From positions 186,001-250,000 of the forward strand of contig NZ_VDLV01000013.1 in NCBI RefSeq assembly GCF_013608025.1: a stretch of 64,000 nt of DNA, written 5' to 3'. Below, in pieces: positions 10,870-23,022 of this stretch; within the stretch, counting starts at the first letter, position 1, and every line of letters begins with the position of its first letter. Both the position numbers and the translations under genes were made by a program. Source of the DNA: Pseudomonas brassicacearum subsp. neoaurantiaca (GTDB lineage: Bacteria > Pseudomonadota > Gammaproteobacteria > Pseudomonadales > Pseudomonadaceae). A model generated the notes under the pieces. The model worked only from the letters and a program-made list of their open reading frames with translations. It did not search any database and had not been told where the DNA came from.

Positions 10870-11703
10870 GTGTTGGCAACGGTGTTGGTGTTGGTCGCGG
10901 CGCTGTTGCATGCGGCATGGAATACGCTGATCAAGTTCAGTGGCGAACGGTTGCTGGTGGTGGCCTGCATGGACACTGTCGCGTTGCTGTTCGTGGCACT
11001 GGCGGTGGGCTTCGTGGAATGGCCGCCGCTGGAAATCTGGCCATGGATACTGGCGTCGGCTGCATTCGAGCTGTTGTACCGCTATTTGCTGATCCAGGCT
11101 TATCGGGTCGGCGACCTGGGCCTGGTCTATCCCTTGATGCGCGGCCTCTCTCCGCTGGTGGTGCTGGCCTTGACGCTGATGTTTGCCGGCGAAGTCCTGA
11201 CGACGCAACAGATCATCGGCATCCTGCTGATACCGTTTGGCATGCTGTGCCTGTTGTGGCAGGGCGGTGGCGGTGACCGGCTGCCCTGGTCGATGCTGCC
11301 GGTGGTCGCGCTGATTGGCCTGTGCATTGGCGGCTATACATTCATCGATGGCCAGGCCCTGCGCCGCTGGTCCCATCCGCTGGATTACCTGGTCTGGATC
11401 ACGCTGCTCAGCGCCTGGCCGTTTCCGCTGCTGGCGCTGGTCGGCAAACGACCGGCGTTCATGCTGTTCTGGCGTGAACAATGGCGCTTGGGGCTGGCGG
11501 TCGGATTCTGCGTGTTGTTCAGCTACGCTCTGGTGCTGTGGGCGATGCAACTGGGCTCGATCGCCGAAGCCGCGGCGCTGCGGGAGATCAGCGTGATCCT
11601 GGTGGTGCTCTTCGGCATGCGCTACCTGAAAGAACCTTTCGGCCGGCCACGACTCTTAGCCTGCGGGCTGGTGCTGGTTGGCATGTTGGTGATGAAATTC
11701 TGA
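10870..11703 (+). CDS. EamA/DMT family transporter
   Basis: The 277-residue protein has ten predicted hydrophobic segments arranged as two repeats, with AAWNTLIKFSGERL early and GSIAEAAALREISVILVVLFG plus LKEPFGRPRLLACGLVLVGM late, as in DMT exporters. It starts with GTG at 10870, six bases after AAGGAG. The likely role is export of small metabolites; the substrate is unknown. It is divergent from the MFS gene and followed 49 bases later by the MAPEG gene on the same strand. Confidence 0.87.
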   Translation: MLATVLVLVAALLHAAWNTLIKFSGERLLVVACMDTVALLFVALAVGFVEWPPLEIWPWILASAAFELLYRYLLIQAYRVGDLGLVYPLMRGLSPLVVLALTLMFAGEVLTTQQIIGILLIPFGMLCLLWQGGGGDRLPWSMLPVVALIGLCIGGYTFIDGQALRRWSHPLDYLVWITLLSAWPFPLLALVGKRPAFMLFWREQWRLGLAVGFCVLFSYALVLWAMQLGSIAEAAALREISVILVVLFGMRYLKEPFGRPRLLACGLVLVGMLVMKF

Positions 11704-11752
11704 CGGTGCCTGGCCCTCGATTCTCTATAAAACTCAAAAAGGAAAATGCGGT

Positions 11753-12136
11753 ATGACGGTTGCCCTGTGGTGTGTTTTGATCGCTTTCATCCTGCCTTAC
11801 CTGTGTATCGGCATCGCCAAGGCTGGTGGAAGGTACAGGCTGCAGGATAACCACGACCCCCGGGACTTTCTCGACTCACTTGAAGGCGCTCCCCGGCGTG
11901 CCTATGCCGCGCAATTGAACAGTTTCGAGATCGCCCCGTTCTTTGCCGCAGCGGTGATCGTCGCGCATCTGGCCGGTAACGCCGAACTGGTGACGATCAA
12001 CGTGCTGGCGGTGCTGTTCATTACCAGCCGCCTGCTCTACATCATTTGCTACCTGGCCGACTGGGCGATCCTGCGTTCACTGGTGTGGTTCGTGGGGGCG
12101 GGGCTGGTGCTGAGTTTCTTCTTTGTTTCGGTCTGA
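11753..12136 (+). CDS. MAPEG family membrane protein
   Basis: A 127-residue protein with four hydrophobic helices. The segments NHDPRDFLDSLEG and RAYAAQLNSFEIAPFFAAAV match the bacterial MAPEG pattern (helix 1-2 loop and the N.FE motif), followed by SRLLYIICYLAD. MAPEG proteins include glutathione-dependent membrane enzymes. For short bacterial members no activity can be assigned. AAAAGGAAAA precedes the ATG. Probably co-transcribed with the EamA transporter. Confidence 0.85.
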   Translation: MTVALWCVLIAFILPYLCIGIAKAGGRYRLQDNHDPRDFLDSLEGAPRRAYAAQLNSFEIAPFFAAAVIVAHLAGNAELVTINVLAVLFITSRLLYIICYLADWAILRSLVWFVGAGLVLSFFFVSV

Positions 12137-12172
12137 GCCTGGCTTCGGATTTTCGGTGTTTTTGCTGGCCTC

Positions 12173-12264
12173 ATCGCGAGCAAGCTCGCTCCCACATTGG
12201 GTCGGGTGTGTACACAAGATATGTGTTCACTGAGATCAACTGTGGGAGCGAGCTTGCTCGCGAT
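12173..12264. repeat. REPIN, family A
   Basis: Inverted family-A REP pair between the convergent MAPEG and mltA genes, with a 46-base spacer. Confidence 0.88.
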
Positions 12265-12290
12265 GGGGCCGGGACGATCAACACATCCCT

Positions 12291-13478
12291 TCAGGGATTG
12301 ACGGTCACCGCATTCGCCACCTGCGGCACGGACGGCAGCGCCATGCCCTTGGGCCAGAGCATCCAGATCTGGCCCTGTTGCTTCATGTCCCCCGCCAGTT
12401 GCCCGGCCGTTTCGCCCGTGCCCCAGAACAAGTCGGCCCGCACTTCGCCGGCGATGGCGCCGCCCGTATCCTGGGCGGCGACGGGGCGGTTCAAGGCGCT
12501 GCCGTCGGGGCGTGTGGTGGACAGCCACAACAGACTGCCCAGCGGGATGACCTTGCGGTCCACCGCCACGCTGTAGCCGGCGGTGAGCGGTACGTTCAAC
12601 GAGCCTCGCGGGCCTTCGTTGCTGTCGGGGTTGCGATTGAAGAAGACATAGCTGGGGTTGCTGCCCAGCAATTCAGGGATGCGGTGTGGGTTGGCCTTGG
12701 CCCAGGCGCTGATGGTGCCCATGGTCACGTCTTCCTTCTTCAGCTCACCTTGTTCAACCAGCCAGCGGCCAATGGGCCGATACGGATGGCCGTTCTGGTC
12801 GGCATAGCCGATGCGTACCTGGCGGCCGTCATCAAGCCGAATGCGTCCCGAACCCTGGATCTGCAGGAACTGCAGGTTCATCGGGTCCGTCAGCCAGGCG
12901 ATAACCGGCGCCTTCACGCCCTTGGTTTCGATGGTGGCGGCGTCGTCATAAGGCTTGAGCACCCGGCCTTCGAGGCGACCACGCAGGCGTTTGCCCTTTA
13001 GCTCCGGATAAATGCTGTCCAGGGACACAATGATCATGTCGTCCGGTACGCCATAGACCGGAATATTCGCCTTCGCGGTTTGGGTGAGACTGCCTGGGTA
13101 GACCGGCTCGTAGTAGCCGGTAATCAACCCGTTGGGGCTGTTGTCGCCCGAGCGCAGGCCATAGACGTCCAGGTTCTGCTTCAGGAAGTTGCGTACAGCC
13201 GTTGCGGTCTGCGGCACATTGGCGGCCGCCGCGCAGGTTGGGCCCCAGGTTGTGTCCGCCTTGAGTCGGGTACAAGCGCTGCGCCAGGCGCCGAAGCCGG
13301 CCAGCAGGTCTGCATCGGAAACCGCTGGCAGTGCGTCCCAAGGTGCACTGGCATAGGTCGCGACGGCATGCGTCTGGGGCTCTTCGACTTTCTCGCCACG
13401 ATTGCAGCCAGCCAGTAGCGCAATCAGTGGCAGGGTCAACGCCAGGCCTTTATGCCAGGGCTTGATGCGGCTGTTCAT
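12291..13478 (-). CDS. mltA: Membrane-bound lytic murein transglycosylase A
   Basis: The 395-residue lipoprotein cuts peptidoglycan glycan strands, leaving 1,6-anhydro-muramic ends. It has a lipobox LLAGC around residues 24-28, the GLITGYYEPVYPGS segment, the IQGSGRIRLDDG segment, and near the C-terminus AAQDTGGAIAGEVRADLFWG, the 3D-type domain carrying the catalytic Asp. The ATG at 13478 follows AAAGGAAA and gives a good signal peptide. A longer frame to 13499 lacks one. Acts at the inner face of the outer membrane. Confidence 0.95.
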   Translation of the reverse strand: MNSRIKPWHKGLALTLPLIALLAGCNRGEKVEEPQTHAVATYASAPWDALPAVSDADLLAGFGAWRSACTRLKADTTWGPTCAAAANVPQTATAVRNFLKQNLDVYGLRSGDNSPNGLITGYYEPVYPGSLTQTAKANIPVYGVPDDMIIVSLDSIYPELKGKRLRGRLEGRVLKPYDDAATIETKGVKAPVIAWLTDPMNLQFLQIQGSGRIRLDDGRQVRIGYADQNGHPYRPIGRWLVEQGELKKEDVTMGTISAWAKANPHRIPELLGSNPSYVFFNRNPDSNEGPRGSLNVPLTAGYSVAVDRKVIPLGSLLWLSTTRPDGSALNRPVAAQDTGGAIAGEVRADLFWGTGETAGQLAGDMKQQGQIWMLWPKGMALPSVPQVANAVTVNP

Positions 13479-13601
13479 GAAGATTTCCTTTGCGGTCATC
13501 CAGCGTTTTCAGGCGCTCGACAACCCCTATTATTGATAGGGCCATTGGCCTTTGCCGGTGACCCGAGGATACTGACGGCCGTTTCCTGTCCCGAGGCCGA
13601 G

Positions 13602-14051
13602 ATGTTTGTAAAACGATTTTCCATGACCGTACTGGCCTGCCTGCTGCTGTCCGCTTGCGGCGGTGTCGATCCCAATTCTCCCCTGGGCCAGCGCAAGGCG
13701 ATCTTCAAGCAGATGCTCAAGACCAACGAAGAGTTGGGCGGCATGCTGCGCGGCCGCGTCCCGTTCGATGGCGTGCGTTTCGCCGAGGGTGCGGTAAAGC
13801 TGGATCAACTGTCCCACGAGCCCTGGAAGCACTTTCCGCCAGTACGTGAAGCAGACCATACCAGCGCCACGGATGAGGTTTGGAAAAAACAGGCGCGCTT
13901 CCAGGAGCTGGCCCGTAACCTTGAGGCGGCGACCGGTGAATTGGTCACCGCGAGCCAAGTCCAGCCCTACAAAGCCAGCTATCTGGGGCCCGTGGTGCAA
14001 AAGGTCGAAGATGCGTGCAGTGCGTGTCATAAAGAGTTTCGGGATCATTGA
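13602..14051 (+). CDS. Cytochrome c-type heme lipoprotein (c-prime-like)
   Basis: A 149-residue protein with a lipobox LLLSAC at about residues 15-20 and one heme-binding site CSACH close to the C-terminus, the position used in c-prime-type four-helix cytochromes. The middle is helical, with KQMLKTNEELGGMLRG and KKQARFQELARNLEAATG. It is probably a periplasmic, membrane-anchored electron carrier or gas-binding protein; no partner is encoded nearby. GAGG lies before the ATG at 13602. An internal ATG at 13623 is possible but would shorten the signal peptide. Confidence 0.85.
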   Translation: MFVKRFSMTVLACLLLSACGGVDPNSPLGQRKAIFKQMLKTNEELGGMLRGRVPFDGVRFAEGAVKLDQLSHEPWKHFPPVREADHTSATDEVWKKQARFQELARNLEAATGELVTASQVQPYKASYLGPVVQKVEDACSACHKEFRDH

Positions 14052-14062
14052 TTGTGAAGCAG

Positions 14063-14123
14063 TTGCAAGCTTCAAGCTGAAAGCTGCAAGTGTGGCGCTT
14101 TGAACTTGCAGCTTGCAGCTAGA
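14063..14123. repeat. Imperfect inverted repeat of the CTTGCAGCTTGCAGCT type
   Basis: AGCTTCAAGCTGAAAGCTGC on the left pairs imperfectly with CTTGCAGCTTGCAGCT on the right. It lies between convergent genes and could act as a terminator-like hairpin. It differs from REP families A and B. Confidence 0.7.
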
Positions 14124-14125
14124 AC

Positions 14126-14521
14126 CTACTTATCCAACTCATCCACCGCTTCCTGCAATTCCTTGCGGGACGCTGCCAGTTTGTCCTTGCGCTTGTTGAT
14201 CCTTTCCGCGTCGCCTTTTTTCATGGCCTTGTCCAGATCGGCCTGGCGGCGACTGACTTCATGCTTGGCTTCGAGCACTTTGTTCTCGCGCTCCTTGCGC
14301 AGGGAGGCATCCGTGCAATGGGTCGTGACTTCGTCCAGCGCCGTTTCGAGGCCCGCCTGCTGGTCCTGGTTGCCCCGGGACTTGGCCAGTTCGATCTGAT
14401 TGATGATGCCTTGGCGTTTGGCTGCGCAACCGGTGAGCTCCGGGGTTTGCTCGTCCGCCGATGAAAAGGTGGCCATGGCACTGCATAGCACCAGCAGGGC
14501 GACAGAAGGCAGGAAATTCAT
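14126..14521 (-). CDS. DUF1090 family periplasmic protein (YqjC-like)
   Basis: A 131-residue protein with a signal peptide (FLPSVALLVLCSAMATFSSA). The mature part is almost all charged helix: two cysteines (GCAAKR and HCTDAS) about 44 residues apart, then long KERENKVLEAKHEVSRRQ and KRKDKLAASRKELQEAVDEL heptad-like stretches, so a coiled coil is likely. This is the DUF1090 pattern. The biological role is not known. GGAG lies upstream of the ATG. Confidence 0.85.
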   Translation of the reverse strand: MNFLPSVALLVLCSAMATFSSADEQTPELTGCAAKRQGIINQIELAKSRGNQDQQAGLETALDEVTTHCTDASLRKERENKVLEAKHEVSRRQADLDKAMKKGDAERINKRKDKLAASRKELQEAVDELDK

Positions 14522-14611
14522 AACAACTCCAAAAAAACTCGCGGGCGGTCGGTACAGATGCGCAGTTGGAACGCGTAGTCGCCCCTTGGGTTCAACCGTG
14601 GGGGGCTCGGA

Positions 14612-16318
<1,707 letters not shown>

Positions 16319-16490
16319 CTAGCCACTGCGCGAAAAGTTGTGAGACCCATAGCGTTACCGGGTTTTGCGAAACTGAAGGCGAAGCGCCGGCGGTACAGTC
16401 CCGGTCTATTTGGCTGCGCAACTGTCCCTTGAACCCATCGATGAGCGGTGCAGAATGGGCGTTCGATCCGCTCTGCCAGGAGTGCAACCG

Positions 16491-17111
16491 ATGGACCTGA
16501 CGACCCTCGCTGTCTTCATCCCGGCCTGCTTTGCGCTGAACATGGCGCCGGGCCCCAACAACCTGCTATCGATCAGCAATGCCTCGCGTTATGGCTTCGT
16601 CCGAGCGTGCAGCGGCGGTATCGGTCGACTGGTGGCTTTTGCCATCATGATGGCCCTGGCGGCGGTGGGGCTGACGGCGGTGCTGCATACCTCGGAATTG
16701 TTGTTCCTGGGCATCAAGCTGGTTGGCGCCGGCTATCTTTTCTATCTCGCCGTGCAGTTGTGGCGCGCGCAGCCTGAAACCAGCGGCGAGGCGACGACCG
16801 TTTCCATGAGCATGGCCAACCTGGCGCGCCAGGAATTCCTGGTGGCGATCGGCAATCCCAAGGCGATTCTGTTGTTTACCGCTTTTCTCCCGCAGTTCGT
16901 TGACCGTACTGGCACTGTCACTCAGCAGTTCGCTGTATTGGGCGGGCTGTTCCTGGCGCTGGAATGCGTGGCGATCGGCTTGTACTGCTACATGGGTATT
17001 TACGCGCGGCGACTGTTTGCGCGGCCGAGTGGAAAGCGGCTGTTCAATCGGATGTGCGCAGGGTTGTTGGCGAGCGCGGCTTCGTTCCTGCTGGTGGCAC
17101 GAAGGACCTGA
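16491..17111 (+). CDS. LysE family amino-acid/metabolite exporter
   Basis: The 206-residue protein has the LysE/RhtB hallmark NMAPGPNNLLSISNASRYG at residues 15-35, six hydrophobic helices, and a central GNPKAILLFTAFLPQFV. Relatives export amino acids such as lysine, threonine or homoserine lactone. The ATG at 16491 follows CAGGAG. An upstream in-frame ATG at 16410 would add a polar leader that does not fit the family. A single-gene unit between ligB (divergent) and metK (convergent). Confidence 0.9.
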   Translation: MDLTTLAVFIPACFALNMAPGPNNLLSISNASRYGFVRACSGGIGRLVAFAIMMALAAVGLTAVLHTSELLFLGIKLVGAGYLFYLAVQLWRAQPETSGEATTVSMSMANLARQEFLVAIGNPKAILLFTAFLPQFVDRTGTVTQQFAVLGGLFLALECVAIGLYCYMGIYARRLFARPSGKRLFNRMCAGLLASAASFLLVARRT

Positions 17112-17129
17112 ACATTGCGCTAAGCCTTT

Positions 17130-17253
17130 GTGGCGAGGGAGCTTGCTCCCGCTGGGGTGCGAAGCGCCCCCTCTAACCATCAGACGCACTGGATTCACTG
17201 GACGACTGATTGGGGTTGCTGCGCAACCCAGCGGGAGCAAGCTCCCTCGCCAC
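17130..17253. repeat. REPIN, family B
   Basis: Core GGCGAGGGAGCTTGCTCCC and its inverse about 85 bases apart. The inner parts GGGGTGCGAAGCGCCCC and GGGGTTGCTGCGCAACCC form smaller side hairpins, typical of this family in the window. Confidence 0.9.
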
Positions 17254-17281
17254 AGGGTTTGGTGGTGATCTTCAGGGCATG

Positions 17282-17319
17282 AAAAAGCCCCTGGCGACTC
17301 AGTCGCCAAGGGCTTTTTC
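17282..17319. terminator. Terminator for metK
   Basis: Stem AAAAAGCCC(C)TGGCGAC / GTCGCCA(A)GGGCTTTTT with a four-base loop just beyond the metK stop. T-rich on both strands, so it may also stop transcripts from the LysE side. Confidence 0.9.
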
Positions 17320-17333
17320 ATTGCAGCGGGGTA

Positions 17334-18524
<1,191 letters not shown>

Positions 18525-18543
18525 CTCGATGTTTTCCTACAAG

Positions 18544-19539
18544 TTACCGATGGTGAGTGTCGCCAGCCGGCCGCTGAAAATGGCGGACCTGAATCTGGAA
18601 ACCATTACGTAAGCCCACATAGAGGCTTTCCCCGGGCACGAGGCCCGCAGCGGTGGCCCAACGGGCCAGATCGTCCTGTTCAAACCCCAGCCAGAGATCT
18701 CCGCAGGCCTCCTTGGCCCAACTCTGGTTGTGGCTGCATAACTCTGTCACCAACAGGCTACCGCCCGGTTGCAGCAGGTTGGCCATGTGCTTGAGCGCAT
18801 CGGCCGGTGCGGCAAAATGGTGAAGCACCATATTCAATACAACGCAATCGGCCCGCAGGCTGACGCCGTTCAGGGCATCGGCCAGTTGCAGGCTGACATT
18901 AGCCAGGGATTCGCGTTCGCACACCTGGCGGGCCAGTTCGAGCATCGCCGGGCTGTTGTCCAGCGCAGTCACCTGGCTGAAGCGCCGCGCCAGTTCCGGC
19001 AGGAAAGCGCCGTCGCCGGGGCCGACTTCTATCGCCGTGGCTGCCTGTCCGAAACTCAATTTATCGAGCAATGCCACCACGCTGTCACGGTATTGCGGCA
19101 GCCCGGCGATCAAGTCCTGCTGGGCGCGAAATTTCTCCGCCACCCGTGCGAAAAAATCCTGGCTGGCGGCGGCGCGTTGCCCGTGGACCTGGGCAATGCG
19201 GTCCTGCACATCCATCGGCAGGTCCAGCTCGTCCACTTCTTCCAACAGCGCGGCGTGCAGCTTGCCACCCAGTAGCTCGGTGTGGGGCAGGGCGCGCCGA
19301 TAGAAAATCGCATTGCCCTCGCGGCGTGTCGCCACCAGGTCGGCCTGGGCCAATACCTTGAGGTGATGACTCATGCCGGATTGGCCGATGCCGAAGATCT
19401 GCGCCAGCTCCAGTACGCCGAACGAATCGTTGGCCAGGGCGCGCAATACATTCAGCCGCAACGGATCGCCGCCGGCCTTGCAAAGGGCCGCCAGCTCATC
19501 GCTGTCATCATGGCGAATGGAAGGCACGCGTAAATTCAT
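18544..19539 (-). CDS. ArsR-family regulator fused to a SAM-dependent methyltransferase domain (SahR-like)
   Basis: The 331-residue protein joins two domains. Residues about 15-100 are an ArsR winged helix (LRLNVLRALANDSFGVLELAQ, then GQSGMSHHLKVLAQADLV as the recognition helix, then EGNAIFYRRAL). Residues about 150-310 are a class I methyltransferase (AIEVGPGDGAFLPELA motif I, ALDNSPAMLELAR, VLNMVLHHF). No cysteine pair for metals is seen. The methyltransferase-like domain probably senses SAM or SAH rather than methylating a target. Homologues next to metK have been described as SAH-responsive methionine-cycle regulators (SahR). It lies directly upstream of metK and has a perfect palindrome 42 bases before its start. 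Confidence 0.88.
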   Translation of the reverse strand: MNLRVPSIRHDDSDELAALCKAGGDPLRLNVLRALANDSFGVLELAQIFGIGQSGMSHHLKVLAQADLVATRREGNAIFYRRALPHTELLGGKLHAALLEEVDELDLPMDVQDRIAQVHGQRAAASQDFFARVAEKFRAQQDLIAGLPQYRDSVVALLDKLSFGQAATAIEVGPGDGAFLPELARRFSQVTALDNSPAMLELARQVCERESLANVSLQLADALNGVSLRADCVVLNMVLHHFAAPADALKHMANLLQPGGSLLVTELCSHNQSWAKEACGDLWLGFEQDDLARWATAAGLVPGESLYVGLRNGFQIQVRHFQRPAGDTHHR

Positions 19540-19580
19540 AGGTCGGCAGTCTAGTGACGGGCCTGGCGCATCGCAAGGTC

Positions 19581-19602
19581 AATATCAAAAAGTTTTGATA
19601 TT
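19581..19602. promoter_or_regulatory. Perfect palindromic operator, probably for the ArsR-methyltransferase regulator
   Basis: Arms AATATCAAAA and TTTTGATATT are perfect complements around a central AG. The site is in the divergent gap between the regulator-metK operon and tktA, 42 bases from the regulator start. AT-rich palindromes of this shape are typical ArsR-family operators. Confidence 0.75.
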
Positions 19603-19795
19603 GCTCGATAAATGGCACTTCCAAGGACGTGCCTGACTCTACCCACCATCAGCGGAAAGGTTTCACCTGGCCAATGCGACTTTATCCACCGCAAATATCG
19701 CCTTTGGACGAGTATCTGATTGCCCCGGGGCGGGTGGGTGAGGGAAAATGCTCGCCTTTTTTCAGTTTCGTTATTCAAAACCCAGGAGATCAGCG

Positions 19796-21793
19796 ATGCC
19801 CAGCCGTCGTGAGCGTGCCAATGCCATTCGTGCCCTCAGCATGGATGCCGTGCAAAAAGCCAACAGCGGCCATCCCGGCGCCCCCATGGGTATGGCGGAT
19901 ATCGCCGAGGTGCTTTGGCGCGACTACCTCAAGCACAACCCGAGCAACCCTTCGTTCGCCGACCGTGACCGCTTCGTCCTGTCCAATGGCCACGGCTCGA
20001 TGTTGATCTATTCGCTGCTGCACCTGACCGGCTATGACCTGTCGATCGATGACCTGAAGAACTTCCGCCAACTGCACAGCCGCACCCCGGGCCATCCGGA
20101 ATACGGCTACACCCCAGGCGTTGAAACCACCACCGGTCCGCTGGGCCAAGGCCTGGCCAACGCCGTGGGCTTTGCCCTGGCGGAAAAAGTCCTGGCGGCG
20201 CAGTTCAACCGTCCTGGCCACAATGTCGTCGACCATCACACCTACGTGTTCCTGGGTGATGGCTGCATGATGGAAGGCATTTCCCACGAAGTTGCGTCCC
20301 TGGCCGGCACCCTCGGCCTGGACAAGCTGATCGCTTTCTACGACGACAACGGCATCTCCATCGACGGCGAAGTCGAAGGCTGGTTCACCGACGACACCCC
20401 CAAGCGCTTCGAAGCCTACAACTGGCTGGTGATCCGCAACGTCGACGGCCACGATCCGGAAGAAATCAAGACCGCCATCGAGACCGCCCGCAAGAGCGCG
20501 CAGCCGACCCTGATCTGCTGCAAGACCACCATCGGCTTCGGTTCGCCGAACAAGCAAGGCAAGGAAGACTGCCACGGCGCGCCATTGGGTGCCGAGGAAA
20601 TCGCCCTGACCCGTGCCGCGCTGAAATGGAATCATGGCCCATTCGAAATCCCGGCCGACATCTACGCCGAATGGGACGCCAAGGAAAAAGGCCGCGCAGC
20701 CGAGGCCGAGTGGGACCAGCGCTTTGCCGCCTATTCCGCCGAATTCCCTGAGCTGGCCAACGAGCTGGTACGTCGCCTCAGCGGCGAGCTGCCGGCCGAT
20801 TTCGCCGAGAAAGCCTCGGCGTACATCGCCGAAGTCGCCGCCAAGGGCGAAACCATCGCCAGCCGCAAAGCCAGCCAGAACACCCTGAATGCTTTCGGCC
20901 CGTTGTTGCCAGAGCTGCTGGGCGGTTCGGCCGACCTGGCCGGCTCCAACCTGACCCTGTGGAAAGGCTGCAAAGGCGTGACGGCTGAAGACGCCAGCGG
21001 CAACTACATGTACTACGGCGTTCGCGAGTTTGGCATGAGCGCGATCATGAACGGCGTAGCCCTGCATGGCGGCCTGGTGCCGTACGGCGCGACTTTCCTG
21101 ATGTTCATGGAATACGCCCGCAACGCCGTGCGCATGTCGGCACTGATGAAAAAGCGCATCCTGTATGTGTTCACCCACGACTCCATCGGCCTGGGCGAAG
21201 ACGGCCCGACTCACCAGCCGATCGAGCAGCTGGCGAGCCTGCGCTGCACGCCGAACCTGGACACCTGGCGCCCATGTGACGCCGTGGAGTCGGCAGTGGC
21301 CTGGAAGTACGCCATCGAGCGCAACGACGGTCCATCGGCGCTGATCTTCTCCCGCCAGAACCTGCAACACCAATCCCGCGATGCCGGCCAGATCGGCGAC
21401 ATCAGCCGTGGCGGCTATGTGCTCAAGGACTGCATCGGCGAGCCGGAACTGATCCTGATCGCCACCGGTTCGGAAGTCGGCCTGGCCGTCCAGGCCTACG
21501 ACAAGCTGACCGAGCAGGGCCGCAACGTGCGCGTGGTGTCCATGCCGTGCACCAGCGTGTTCGACGCCCAGGACGCCGGCTACAAGCAAGCGGTGTTGCC
21601 GCTGCAGGTCAGCGCCCGTATCGCCATCGAGGCCGCTCACGCCGATTACTGGTACAAGTACGTGGGCCTGGAAGGCCGCGTGATCGGCATGACCACCTAC
21701 GGCGAATCGGCTCCTGCGCCAGCGTTGTTCGAGGAGTTTGGCTTCACCCTGGAAAACATCCTGGGGCAGGCTGAAGAGCTGCTGGAAGACTGA
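19796..21793 (+). CDS. tktA: Transketolase
   Basis: The 665-residue thiamine-diphosphate enzyme moves two-carbon units in the pentose phosphate pathway. Seen: [21 protein letters not shown], the TPP-binding [21 protein letters not shown], and [17 protein letters not shown] in the pyrimidine-binding domain. Length is standard. The ATG at 19796 has AGGAG upstream. The open frame extends to 19748 without a ribosome site. First gene of a same-strand set tktA-epd-pgk-two lipoproteins-fba. Confidence 0.98.
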   Translation: MPSRRERANAIRALSMDAVQKANSGHPGAPMGMADIAEVLWRDYLKHNPSNPSFADRDRFVLSNGHGSMLIYSLLHLTGYDLSIDDLKNFRQLHSRTPGHPEYGYTPGVETTTGPLGQGLANAVGFALAEKVLAAQFNRPGHNVVDHHTYVFLGDGCMMEGISHEVASLAGTLGLDKLIAFYDDNGISIDGEVEGWFTDDTPKRFEAYNWLVIRNVDGHDPEEIKTAIETARKSAQPTLICCKTTIGFGSPNKQGKEDCHGAPLGAEEIALTRAALKWNHGPFEIPADIYAEWDAKEKGRAAEAEWDQRFAAYSAEFPELANELVRRLSGELPADFAEKASAYIAEVAAKGETIASRKASQNTLNAFGPLLPELLGGSADLAGSNLTLWKGCKGVTAEDASGNYMYYGVREFGMSAIMNGVALHGGLVPYGATFLMFMEYARNAVRMSALMKKRILYVFTHDSIGLGEDGPTHQPIEQLASLRCTPNLDTWRPCDAVESAVAWKYAIERNDGPSALIFSRQNLQHQSRDAGQIGDISRGGYVLKDCIGEPELILIATGSEVGLAVQAYDKLTEQGRNVRVVSMPCTSVFDAQDAGYKQAVLPLQVSARIAIEAAHADYWYKYVGLEGRVIGMTTYGESAPAPALFEEFGFTLENILGQAEELLED

Positions 21794-21821
21794 TCTGTAC
21801 TAGGTTGTCTGTGCTGACGCC

Positions 21822-21886
21822 ATCGCGAGCAAGCTCGCTCCCACAAGGATCTCCACCGATCCTGTGGGAGCGAGCTTGCTCGCGAT
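21822..21886. repeat. REPIN, family A, between tktA and epd
   Basis: Compact inverted family-A REP pair with a 19-base spacer in the 149-base gap. Confidence 0.9.
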
Positions 21887-21942
21887 AGCGATGGTGCAGG
21901 CAATGCTGGTCTTAACGGATTCACCCCGATCAGAGAACCCCC

Positions 21943-22998
21943 ATGCCCCAACCGCGTCCCTACAAAGTTGCACTCAACGGCTACGGCCGCATTGGTCGTT
22001 GCGTCTTGCGTGCGTTGTTCGAGCGAGGGGCGAAGGCCGGGTTCGAGATCGTGGCCATCAACGATCTGGCCGACATGGCCAGCATCGAATACCTGACACG
22101 CTTTGACTCCACCCATGGCCGGTTCCCCGGCGAAGTGCGGGTCGAGGGCGATTGTCTGCATATCAATGGCGACTGCGTGAAAGTCCTGCGCAGTGCCACT
22201 CCCGAAGGCATCGATTGGGCGTCCCTGGGCGTCGATCTGGTGCTTGAATGCTCCGGCGCCTACAACACCCGCGACGATGGCCAGCGTTTCATCGCTGCGG
22301 GCGCGCCACGGGTGCTGTTTTCCCAGCCGATGGCGAGCGAGGCGGATGTCGACGCTACCATCGTCTACGGCGTGAACCAGGATTGCCTGACCGGCGAAGA
22401 GCTGCTGGTGTCCAACGCTTCCTGCACCACCAACTGCGGCGTGCCGCTGTTGCGTCTGCTGGACCAGGCCATCGGCCTGGAATACGTGTCGATCACCACC
22501 ATCCACTCGGCGATGAACGACCAGCCGGTGATCGACGCCTATCACCATGAGGACTTGCGTCGTACCCGTTCGGCGTTTCAATCGGTGATTCCGGTGTCCA
22601 CTGGTCTGGCGCGTGGCATTGAACGGCTGCTGCCGGAACTTGCCGGGCGAATTCAGGCCAAAGCCGTGCGGGTGCCCACGGTCAACGTGTCCTGCCTCGA
22701 CATCACGATGCAGACGGTGAGCGATACCGACGCCACCGAGGTCAACCGGATCCTGCGCGAAGCCGCCACCAGCGGCCCGCTCAAAGGCCTCCTGGCCTAC
22801 ACCGAGTTGCCTCATGCCAGTTGTGATTTTAACCACGACCCGCATTCGGCCATCGTCGATGCCAGCCAGACCCGCGTTTCCGGACCGAGGCTTGTGAATA
22901 TCCTGGCCTGGTTCGACAACGAATGGGGTTTTGCCAATCGAATGCTGGACGTTGCCGAGCACTACCTGCAAACCGCTTCCAATAAACCTGCTCTCTAA
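21943..22998 (+). CDS. epd: Erythrose-4-phosphate dehydrogenase
   Basis: The 351-residue GAPDH-like enzyme oxidises erythrose-4-phosphate to 4-phosphoerythronate for pyridoxal phosphate synthesis. It has the NAD-binding start ALNGYGRIGRCVLRAL, the catalytic Cys at about residue 161 in SNASCTTNCG, and FDNEWGFANRM at the end. The choice of Epd over glyceraldehyde-3-phosphate dehydrogenase rests on the classic position between tkt and pgk and on Epd-like residues around FDSTHGRFP and SAMNDQPVIDAY. A secondary GAPDH activity is possible. Confidence 0.92.
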   Translation: MPQPRPYKVALNGYGRIGRCVLRALFERGAKAGFEIVAINDLADMASIEYLTRFDSTHGRFPGEVRVEGDCLHINGDCVKVLRSATPEGIDWASLGVDLVLECSGAYNTRDDGQRFIAAGAPRVLFSQPMASEADVDATIVYGVNQDCLTGEELLVSNASCTTNCGVPLLRLLDQAIGLEYVSITTIHSAMNDQPVIDAYHHEDLRRTRSAFQSVIPVSTGLARGIERLLPELAGRIQAKAVRVPTVNVSCLDITMQTVSDTDATEVNRILREAATSGPLKGLLAYTELPHASCDFNHDPHSAIVDASQTRVSGPRLVNILAWFDNEWGFANRMLDVAEHYLQTASNKPAL

Positions 22999-23022
22999 AC
23001 AGTTACCCAGGAATTGCGACCC

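Noticed and set aside
17130-17253. Rho-independent terminator
   Set aside because: The palindromes are family-B REPs without T runs. The real terminator is at 17282-17319.
19790-21640. Minus-strand ORF of 616 codons opposite tktA
   Set aside because: High-GC antisense frame with no family match. Transketolase on the plus strand is full length.
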